Below, piece by piece: positions 52,201 to 61,000 of a DNA stretch of 64,000 nt (positions are counted from its first letter, which is position 1; each line of letters begins with the position of its first letter). The DNA lies in contig NW_020170519.1 of assembly GCF_000524195.1 (NCBI RefSeq), positions 99,095-163,094 of the forward strand, read 5' to 3'. Under the pieces are notes generated by a model. It was not told the origin of the DNA, did no database searches, and worked only from the letters and a program-made list of their open reading frames with translations. A program made the position numbers and the translations under genes. Source of the DNA: Echinococcus granulosus (lineage: Eukaryota; Platyhelminthes; Cestoda; Cyclophyllidea; Taeniidae).

Positions 52201-55200
52201 CCAAAATTGGCTAAATCATAAAGGAGCAGTGAACCCCACTTAGAGGCTGTCTTAAAACTTCTTTGTCGTTGTGCACTGAAGCGCAATAAACCATGGCTCG
52301 TTGTTGGCAAAAAGTACGGCACTTGATCTTCTCATTATAAGGTCCAAAAAATGTCACCAAGAATATTGAATCTGAAGCCTCATTTCGGTGGAATTAAGTG
52401 AAGAAGGTTGAAGTTGGCCCTAACAATGTTTAAAGTGACTAGATATGAGCTTTTTGAAAATCCTCCTCCTCGTCTTGGAGCAATAAACCGCAGTGTTGCA
52501 ATAGAAAGGCGACAGTATAAGATTAGAACGTGATCAAGTTGAGCTACTGATATTTCAAACCTTCAAATTCAATCGCCTGATTGATGCTACTCAAGCTCTG
52601 TGTAGCAGAACACTACCACTAATTGCTCCTTATGGATGAAAGATTCGATTACGAAAAGACAAAATGTCAATTGATTCTGCAGTTCTTTATGCACCAGTAA
52701 TGGGGTGTTTGTGTGGCAGTAAGAATGTGGGCTCAAAAGTTCTTGCTGCGCAGTTCTCCTGCGCCGTACATCAATGGCGACACAGTCAATAAAGCGAGAT
52801 TGTAACCAAGCTGGTTATACAATAAAATCACGCAACTTTAAACTCAGTTTATCAAAGGTTTGATAACCTTGTTGGTAAAGTGCTCTCATAGTTTGACAGG
52901 GCCGACTTTTTTGGAATCCGTGGTTCGCAAACGGATTTCCCCTATTCAAGTGATTTAAAATTCATCTAATCATGCACTGGATTCTCCTTTTTTGATTAGT
53001 TAACGCAAAACTTGGAAATGTTTATCCAATTTACACAAAACTCTTGGAAAAGAGTCCTATAACGAAAAGTGGAACCTTTTTATTGCCTAAATGCTTGATG
53101 ATGAGGTCAACACTTTAGACATCCTTCGTTTTTAACGCTTTTACTGAAAATAACTTAGGTGGAAAAGCGCAAAAAGATTATGACAAAATTCTTCACTTTT
53201 TTGCCAAGACTAACCCCTTCTGACTTCTGCACGACAATAAAATAGACAGTTAGTTACATTTTTGATTTTCAAGGACTATGGAGGGTAAATTTCAAGTCCC
53301 TCTTTATAATAAAAGCAGAAAATATCTACCGCATTTTCGAAGTCGGTATTGGTCCAGCGGACACGGTTGAGCATTCCCAGCCAAAACCGCTGGTTTCTCG
53401 TAAAGCAACTCGACTATTGCCTCTGCACCAGTTACTGTACAACTGAGACTGGGTAGGACTTGCAAGACTGCAGAATTTTGCAGGTCTGGGTCCTCAGAAC
53501 AGTCTTCGAGGCCTGCACTTGCCAATGGCCTCAGGTCCTCTCCCTTGTGCTCAAAGATTGGTGAAATGCCTATGTAGTGGAGAGCAATATATAAAAGTTC
53601 CGATGAATTTTTTCGTAGTTGGGAATGAGATCTTGACAGATAGTTTGACTACAATGGACTCCCATTAATTATAAAAAAGTGTGTATATATACGAATCAAA
53701 TTTCTGGAGCAAATTTAGTCAGTCTAGTGGAAATCTCGTTCCCACAGTCATCGGGCGACAGATAGTAGAAAAGGCAAAGATTTATGGATCTAGGGTGAGA
53801 GATAAACGCCAATTCTAGGCGCGAAACGCACGCTATCAGATCCACTAACCGTATCACAGGCGTCATAAAAAAGGCGGTCGTGATTAAGGCACCTTAATTG
53901 GCCTTTTATATGTCCCCAAGACCGTGGTCGGAAAAAATACCCGCAAACCCATCTCCAAACAGGGACGAGGGTGCAGTCAACTCTAATAATGAATCGTCGA
54001 ATACTGCTATCTTAAAATTTGGTGGCACCGAAGTTCTCAGCTTACTAACATGTTATCTGCGTACATTGTCCGTGTTAAGAAACACTTCGAGATCGCGTAG
54101 TAATATTATCCGTCTTTCTGGAGTGTTTCTTATAAGTAATCTTTATAGACTTATACTGAAAAGGAGCACTTTCGAAGCATAATAGTAAAAAAGTTAAATT
54201 TTATCAGACCATTAGGCGATTAATTTGCCATCGCTAAATTAATGACTTTAGCTTTTGAACAGGCGAGAATTTCAGTAGTATCACTAACTCAGAGGGACAG
54301 GTTACTTATGATATACACAAAATAGGATGAGTAGAAGTTTAAAAACGAGAAAGTAGAATTATATCCTATGTTTGCCTAAGAACTCAAGAATTCATAAGAA
54401 GAGTTAGCTGTTGAAGGGTAAAAAATCTTATTGACATTTAATCGGTACTATAGGAACCAGATGTTGCCTCTCGCCTCCTTTACATATTTCTCCGCCAATT
54501 AATTTATAAGGTTTTATACGGTTTCTCACGAAGGCTATTCATCGCACTTACTCTTACAAGCATACGAAGCGCTTCATCGTAGAAATAATCGTATTGTTTT
54601 CATTAATCACTTGAGTTAATATTCAGCTTTTTGGGTCACTTAGGTAACAATTAAGCAAAAAAGGAAAAACGACTAGGTATTCATTCTAATTGTTGTTTTA
54701 CACAATACTTGTCGGGCGATATTTCATTCAACGTACCAGTCCATTGTGGTGAACAGTACGATATGATGATAAGAGCGGGAACTGAGGATAAAGGCAGTTC
54801 GTGATTGGACAACGCCCTCACTTGTAGGGTACTTATCGTTCCCGATTCAGCATCAAAACTTGTATCGCGAATTCGCAAAGCACCTAAAGAAAAAAGCGTT
54901 AAACAATGCTTGTACGTGTAGTTCAGCCATTCATAAATTGGGGTTGGAGATAAAAGACAAGTGGCTCTGTTTATCCTTCTAAGAAATGCACACTAATATT
55001 TAAGGAATTGTTTAAGCTCTTCCGATCTTTAGGGGCCATAAAAAATGTGTTGAATGGAATAATTGTACAATTAAATCGGATTTAAGTAGAGTAAAAATTA
55101 ATCAGTGGTGTTCTAAAATAAAGTCTGTTCAATACAGTTTGCAAAACAGTGTCACTTTTTTCTTTTAGATAGCTATCATAAACTTTCCTACACAAACTGT

Positions 55201-56352
55201 TAGCAAATAGAAGGCATACCTCAAAAAAGGAGTATTAATTAAAAAGATAACAGAACCATGGCTAAAGGCAGCGTCATTTTTCAAAAATCATTTTATTTTG
55301 TTTTAAAACTGCTGTTTTTATCTGTTAAATCCATAACACAAAACTGAAAAATAAACCGAGTTCATGGACCCAACTGTTAGTGATGTAATGAAGTAAAATC
55401 ATGCCACATTCAAATGCGTTCAGTTACCTGTTTCGTCAACCAAAAAGTGAGAACTCTCGCTACCTTCAACACTAAAGTTAGAAATGGAGAAGTTTATGGG
55501 TGCAATTGCAAATTCAGAAAGATTCGCCAATGTGGTAAAGGGCGTTAAATGTGTTGGTACTTTCACGCAAAACACTGGCTTAGTCCATTTTGGGTGATTT
55601 GGTTTAGCAACCTAAAATACAACAAACAAAAAGTAGTGCTGTAGCAAGAAAATGTTACTCATAAAGTACATTGGATATTTAAAGAGGCAAACCAATGATT
55701 ACCCTTGCCAAAATAACTTACTAAATTTAAGCTGAACGTCAAAATCCCATTAAGAAAATACTTTAAAATTCACAATAAACAGCACGCTAGTATAAGTACC
55801 AAATTAAATTAAAGCACTGCATCTATTATTTTGCGAACTGACGTATATATAAAGAGGCCTTTTGGGGGAAAGAGATGGAGGTTCTTGACAAGTAGCTGCT
55901 TGAATTTGAAAGGTCAATCCATCAAGTTCTTCGGTTCCATTCGCACTTATAGTAATTTCATATGCATCTGATGTGTTCTTCGAAGGACCCAGTCTTAGAG
56001 ACAGGGATGGTGGTTCAACATGAAATCCGCATATGGAAAGGTCTGAAAAAATATGCTCTAAAGCGTCCTTAAAATTGTCATAATTGCAAGCAAATTCCCC
56101 TAAACTCTTGAAAGATTATCGTTAACTAAGTGGTGTTAAAAATTTCTACTTATATATTAAGCACAAATCACCTTGTTGAAGCGAGAGTCGCAACGGTGGG
56201 TACACTGATATAGTAGAGCCGCTCGACTCAAGAAATGCCAAAATTTCGTTCGTCTCGCCAGCCAAAATATTCCACTTTAAAAGACCTTGAGACGAGTGAC
56301 ATAAAGTGATACTCCAGATTGTCAGAAGGCATGCGTATTTAAAAGCAATCAT
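42779..56352 (-). CDS. Calsyntenin (cadherin-repeat/LNS type I membrane protein), 14 exons
   Basis: Exons, 5' to 3' on the minus strand: 56352-56172, 56042-55843, 55611-55428, 54883-54704, 53569-53330, 51620-51375, 50733-50558, 50217-50053, 49258-48987, 47573-47266, 47110-46910, 45139-44820, 44057-43929, 43261-42779. All introns are GT-AG, all phases agree, and the total is 3,285 bases (1,094 residues). Order of parts: signal peptide (1 to about 19), two cadherin-like repeats (about 25-127 and 131-245), a laminin-G/LNS region (about 330-600), a calsyntenin-specific membrane-proximal region, one membrane helix (about 941-961) and a 133-residue tail. Calsyntenins are neuronal adhesion proteins and cargo adaptors for kinesin-1. 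Diagnostic matches to the family include SICGFHV in repeat 1, LQFSLFFWIRQ and SLAIIGAAW in the LNS part, TIECLIDC after it, and VYNDLLRHMAWKHR before the membrane. The family is usually about 950-1,000 residues. The 3' end of exon 11 has three in-phase donor options (46910, 46925, 46937). Confidence 0.88.
45140..46909 (-). other. Calsyntenin intron 11 with element relic
   Basis: About 1.8 kb between exons 11 and 12. It contains a decayed TRIM-like element in the opposite (plus) orientation at 45790-46335. Apart from that I see nothing in it. Confidence 0.6.
45790..46335 (+). mobile_element. Decayed TRIM-like LTR element inside a calsyntenin intron
   Basis: The start (GGCGGAATAGCCTTCAAGCC, then ACTCGGGGCACCA) is a worn LTR. 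A changed primer site (TGGCAGCGG) follows. The internal part aligns with the element at 14806: AAAAATGACGCCTACCTTCA, TTCTGTGGAAATGGTATTAA, GACACCAGCCGTGAATCGCT and CCCATTCCCAACAGAACTAT. No 3' LTR is visible. Confidence 0.6.
47574..48986 (-). other. Calsyntenin intron 9
   Basis: About 1.4 kb with no repeat or exon recognised on either strand. Short open frames on the plus strand (for example near 48672-48968) show no domain. Confidence 0.5.
48987..51620 (-). other. Calsyntenin exons 6-9: LNS (laminin-G-like) region
   Basis: Four exons encode a shortened LNS region. Exon 6 has LQFSLFFWIRQ, the family strand DHFTLSFWMK. Exon 7 (50733-50558) is too short to stand out alone but has EEEWVLMTINY, equal to the family DDEWHHYALN. 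Exon 8 has SLAIIGAAW (family PALMIGACW). Exon 9 opens with ADMSLLYG and TIECLIDC (family GFSVRSG and VIECLYAC). The intron between exons 6 and 7 carries a solo LTR. Confidence 0.8.
50868..51035 (+). mobile_element. Solo LTR in calsyntenin intron 6
   Basis: TGTTTAACTTTACG at the start, ATGTCACA at the end, 168 bases. It has the family blocks CGGCCATTGTACTTCCGCC, GACATGGCCTTCGGGCC, AGTAGCCCCTCAG and CTGCCCCAGCATTATG. It is antisense to the host gene. Confidence 0.65.
51621..53329 (-). other. Calsyntenin intron 5
   Basis: About 1.7 kb with no additional exon, RNA gene or defined repeat recognised. Confidence 0.5.
53330..56352 (-). other. Calsyntenin exons 1-5: signal peptide and cadherin repeats
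   Basis: Exon 1 starts with a hydrophobic leader (FKYACLLTIWSITLCHSSQG). Repeat 1 carries YEITISANGTEELDGLTFQIQ, the usual beta-strand pattern of a cadherin repeat (here shown in two parts: YEITISANG and LTFQIQAATC). Repeat 2 runs from PVFCVKVP through FLVDETGALRI to LQVRALS, equal to the classic PVF...V.E, F.ID..TG.I and LTV.A.D elements. Exon 5 matches the cysteine-bearing linker before the LNS region. The calcium-ligating DxNDN and DxD-type motifs are missing from both repeats. Confidence 0.8.
53570..55427 (-). other. Calsyntenin introns 3 and 4
   Basis: Introns of 1,134 bases (53570-54703) and 544 bases (54884-55427), separated by exon 4 (54704-54883). Nothing recognised in them. Confidence 0.5.
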
Positions 56353-57138
56353 ATTAGCTCTGGGTTATTATAATATGATCGCTTCTAAGGTTGGACTGAA
56401 TTAAGCCTGATTTGTCCGTTAAAACAAACCAAAATTTGTGTAACAAGCAAATTTATTTGTGCTGATTCTTTTTTATGCAGGCTTGCTTATAAAAGCTAAA
56501 AATTAGGAAAACGCTTTTTTAATGTTAGAGACAAAGTGCAAGTTCCGTAGAAGAATGGTGAGTGGCTAATTTAAGATGACTAAAATTGGCAGCACATCCA
56601 CTCATTTCGTGTCATTAGTTTGAATAAAAAGTCTTGCCTTCCTGGTTTCTAGTGTGCAGGAAAAGTGTCACTAAAGTGAGCATTATAATTCCGTACTAAG
56701 TGCAGGAACTTGCCCAATTTTCTCATTTATCACTTATTGCAAGAATTTGATCAGAAATTTGATGAGTTTTTTTTCTAGGGCTTGGATAAACTTTAAAATG
56801 TCACTGATGCAAAGGGCGAAACCTTACACATATTATGTGGAAATCACTTGATGCCTTACCCACACCTTTCATCAACGACGCAATATTAATTGGCTCACAG
56901 AAGCCTAAACCCCCATTGATAATGTTTTCATTAACCTATTGACACTCTCAGAGCTTTTTATGCCCTTGGACACCAAAATGCTACGGAATTTTGACCAGCA
57001 TGGCGGCTTGCATCACCGACTACGGCGTCTGGCGTCCAACCGCCCTCCTTCCCCCCCTCCTCCCCTACCCCAAACAGCCAGAATGCATGGCTAAAGCATA
57101 ACAAACTCGGTACATTCTCGATCAACACTCCTCACCTA
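56353..57138. other. Intergenic region upstream of calsyntenin
   Basis: Lies between the calsyntenin start and the 3' end of the next minus-strand gene, so it should hold the calsyntenin promoter and 5' UTR. A C-rich tract lies near 57035-57070 and a short CA repeat at 57203-57212. No clear core-promoter element. Confidence 0.45.
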
Positions 57139-57144
57139 TTTATT
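57139..57144 (-). promoter_or_regulatory. Likely polyadenylation signal of the partial gene
   Basis: AATAAA on the minus strand about 230 bases after the stop codon at 57372-57374. Confidence 0.4.
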
Positions 57145-57371
57145 CCTCCTCTGATATTAGATAAATCTACGCTTAACAATAATGCTTATGTACATATGTA
57201 CGCACACACACAAGGGCGGGGACAAGAAAAGTTCACAGTCAGAAGCAGAGGCAGAACTTTTGAAACAGGCGCGCACAAAACTACAGACAGGAGGGAAAAA
57301 ATAGATCAGAAATAAGGATGGGAATGACGCCTGTGTGCGCGGGTGTACACTCTAGGCAATTTAAAAGAGAA

Positions 57372-57779
57372 CTACAAATCATCACCAGCGGCAAAAGGAG
57401 ACCGCCTCCGTTGTTGCTGTTGTTGTTCGGAGAGCAACTGGACAGCCTCCTCGTAGAGCGGAGGCAGGCCAACGCTGGAACCGGAAGTGCAGGACGAGGT
57501 CACACTACCTCCGTCAGCCTCCGCCTCCTTCGCTCCTGTTCGATTGCCGAGGTGGGCGACGGATGCAGCCATTTCCTGCAAAGTCGCCTCCGCCTCGGCG
57601 GATGAGAGACGTCCGCTTGTGGCATAGGTAACAGCGCTAGTGACGGATGCGACAGCGGTGGTGGTGGCAGAGGTAGCAGCGCTACCAGAAGACGCAGTAG
57701 TTGCCGTTGTCGCCGTGCCCGAAGATCCACTCGTTGTATTCGACGGTGATATGGAGGTATTTCGCGCACTATTACGACT
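57372..57779 (-). CDS. Last coding exon of an unidentified gene (5' part missing)
   Basis: An open minus-strand exon of 136 codons begins at a good acceptor (ATTTTTAG, intron end at 57780) and ends at TAG. Its G+C content is far above the surroundings, the clearest sign that it is coding. The product is a low-complexity tail: Ser/Thr/Ala-rich first half, then a charged Glu/Ala segment (SSAEAEATLQEMAASVAH) likely to be helical, then GLPPLYEEA, which contains a PPxY motif that binds WW domains, and a Gln run before RRRSPFAAGDDL at the end. I do not recognise the gene. No ATG at the exon start and the splice acceptor show that earlier exons exist; they should lie to the right but are not found within 57780-64000. 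Confidence 0.7.
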   Translation of the reverse strand, partial: SRNSARNTSISPSNTTSGSSGTATTATTASSGSAATSATTTAVASVTSAVTYATSGRLSSAEAEATLQEMAASVAHLGNRTGAKEAEADGGSVTSSCTSGSSVGLPPLYEEAVQLLSEQQQQQRRRSPFAAGDDL

Positions 57780-58048
57780 CTAAAAATGATACATATCCGT
57801 AATCCAACCGGTTGATACAGGAAAATTTTAAATTAATTACCGAAGACACCAGGTTCAATATTATGCCGTAAGAAAACTATGTAATGCCCAGGGCCGCAGG
57901 ACTCCGCGATTCGGTTTCGTTTATGTCCACAGTCACTCAGTCCCACAGCAAATTATTAATAAAAACTGTGTAACAGTAGAGCTCACTACGTCATCGGTGA
58001 TAAATAAGGAGAGCTAGCAATTGCACGACTCCATTTTCTTTAAAACAT
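57780..58048. other. Unique sequence before the right repeat copy
   Basis: Presumed intron of the partial gene. It ends at the sharp junction with the duplicated block. Nothing else recognised. Confidence 0.5.
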
Positions 58049-61000
58049 AAGAAACACAAGAGCGTAGGCACCAGGATTCACTTTGTCAAACTGCTGATGA
58101 TTTGCCATTGGGAGGCGATTAACTACCATAGCTCGCATTGAATCTAAAATAACTTAATGAAGGCAAATAAGCAAGCCCTGACTAAAATAACGACGAATTG
58201 TAAAGGCTGACAATTGATGCCAAAGCAAAAAGCTAGTGAGAGGGGAAAGACGACGGAGAGGTGGAAAAGGTGAAAAGGAGGTAGCCATGTCGATGGGAAC
58301 AGGATAGGGATGAATATCATCAAGCCTTCTAAATGTCGCAAATCCACGTGAATGCATGTCTAGGTGCCCACACGTTAAAAAGGAGATACGGTCAGCTGAA
58401 AACCGCCTCGAAAGTGGTGATGGGTGCTGCTGTTACATTACGTTTCCGAGTCGTGAGAATATTACGATGGGTAAGGTAAGAGGAGTAAGGTATTCCTCTA
58501 AACGTTACGGAAAAAAATTTGACCTGTTTACTTCTTTGTCACGTAGATTAATATCTTAAGTGGCTAAACACATTGGCCGCGAGTGCCTTATGATTAAATC
58601 AACCACCTCTGCCAACCTAGGATATATTTTTTCATAAAGGGAGGGAAATTATTCTCAGTATTGTTATAACCGAGGTAGTCGTTACTCAAAACCAGATCAA
58701 GAAACTCAAGCAAACTTTAAACAAACGACTTGTGGTTGTATTAATGCTGTGATCTAAGAAATAATCATCCTTTTGGTAGAACCGCACGGCAATTCGGTTG
58801 ATTGTCAATGACTAGGATATAGAAATTAAGTTTTTTGCTATCATGAAGGAATGAAAGCTGCTAACGGGTTTTGCATCTCGGAAATAATTGTTATAAGTAT
58901 TTTTGACGATATTACCCTACCTCAGAGGCTACACTTGTCCTATACCATAAACTCGGTATATATAATGGATAACGGCCGATTTGCCGACTTTGGTTCTAAA
59001 GATTAAAATTTCATTTCCTCGCTCGGATTTCGTTGAACTACAAAACGACCTCACTAATGAACTAGTAGGTATTTGAATTTAAAAACAAGGTTTTGTAATA
59101 AATGTAAGCCTATCAACTCAAGTTTGCATACATTTTCAAGTTTTCGAGTATGACTACGTAAGCATTCAGGTTTCTGCAAATTGTACTTCCTCTTGGTGGC
59201 ATGGCTCCCAAGCCATGGTAGTAGCCCTTCAGTCATTCCGTACATCGACAAAACGTATTACGCTCTAGTATCACAAGTTCTATCGTCTTCAAAATTGGCC
59301 CTGCATACTACATTTTTAGTGAAACTGAGCCACCTTATTAAATCCAAAGTGCAACTACCCTGTATACGAAACATCATCAGCATGTGCTGCTGATGGAAGA
59401 ATCTGTGAAGACTCTCGGCAAAGGAGTTGAAAATGAAGTCCACCCTTCGCAACTATTTAGTTCTTGTGTTCTGTGGGAAGGCTTTTAACGAATGAAGCGA
59501 CACTAGCCGCGAACGATCTAAAATGCTCGTTGCATAAATGCCTGCGGTACCCGAATGAGGATGTCGTTCAAGTGGAAACTGGATGCCTTCTCCACTTCTA
59601 CATCAAATGAATGAAACCCTGATAGATATGGCTTGAGAGGACTAAAGCATGAACAAAGAGGCAAGGAGGAATAGACGCGAAACCCTAACCACCCAAAACT
59701 ATTTCGATCTCGTTCTTTGCTAAATGACCCTGCTTTTAGGTCGGAGTTCTTGCCACTAGCAGAAAACATACGTAATGACCTGTTACTTCTATTCCTATAG
59801 ACTTCTTATTCTGCTTCGGTATTACCTGGCAGTTTCTTCGATGAGGCGTTAGGAAAAGCCTGTAAATTACTTCTTTCAACAGTTTAAAAATTAAGTAAAA
59901 ATGCTTTCAATTGTTAGGAATTTTTGGTTTGCTTACAAATCGCAACTTTTAACTAAACTAGAAGCTAATGGAATTAAATCCACTGACATCGACTGTAATC
60001 CTAAATCTCCAAGATTATCAAAAAAGATAAGGCAATAGGTCGACGAAGAGCCTTCGATAGCCATTTTTTACCCGTCACTGGTAGTCTCTGCTGTAGATTC
60101 CAACATCACTAGTCCCGTTAACCAGTCACAACTTGCCAAAGTATATTCTGATGACTAAAATGCCGCGACATCGTTTTTGCCACTGTCACAAGATGTTTTT
60201 CAAGCCATCATTAATCAACTCAACGATATGTGAACAGAGTTTAAGTCGAAGTGTAAATAAAGCCCGTAGCCCTATTCTTTGGTGTATTAACTCACTTTCT
60301 GAAGCAAATAAGAACCTGTTTGTTGCTTCTGGCGTTACTTCAAATTGCACATATCTTCACTAAGAAGGAGTTTGGTATCCACGTCTCAGCCACTACGTTG
60401 GTGAACAATCTGAAGATCTTTTCCATTCTACACCTTGTTGGATGGAGCACTGCGATGAGCCTAGTGCTGAATTTCAATATAGGTTCCTTTACTAACCTGC
60501 TGAAAGCCGTAATAGACTTCAAAACTTGCTTTTATGAAACAAAGAATTGAGAAGGGAATCCATATAACGGGCATATGAATCACAAGACTCCTTTAATCTA
60601 TCGTTTTTTTTCAGTAGGTGGATTACTGTTACCACATCCTTAATCTTGCCGGAGTACTTGAGGTGACCGACTCCACTTTTGTCTTTTCCACGAGATTTAC
60701 CATATCCTTGGCCTCATTATGCACCTAAGGCAACTAAATACGTAATCTTGACTGAATATCTACCCAAACTCTACCATAGCCTGTAGTAAGTTAATCGGTT
60801 AAAGGTGCTCAGGTCAAAAACGTGGGTAACTAACAGGGCAGAAGGATGGTAGGTTTACGAATTTGGGAGCATTTCTATCATTACATTAGGCATTCAAACA
60901 CAAAATGGGTAGTTGGGACATAAATGAGCGGAAAATGAAGGTGGCTAAGTTCTCCTTAAGAGCTAAAGCTTTAAAAAGTGGAATTTGTGAGAAAAATGGA

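Noticed and set aside
57318..57769. Other frames overlapping 57372-57779 on both strands
   Set aside because: They are shadows of the GC-rich exon; the accepted frame alone runs from a good acceptor to a stop and gives low-complexity but protein-like composition with a PPxY motif.
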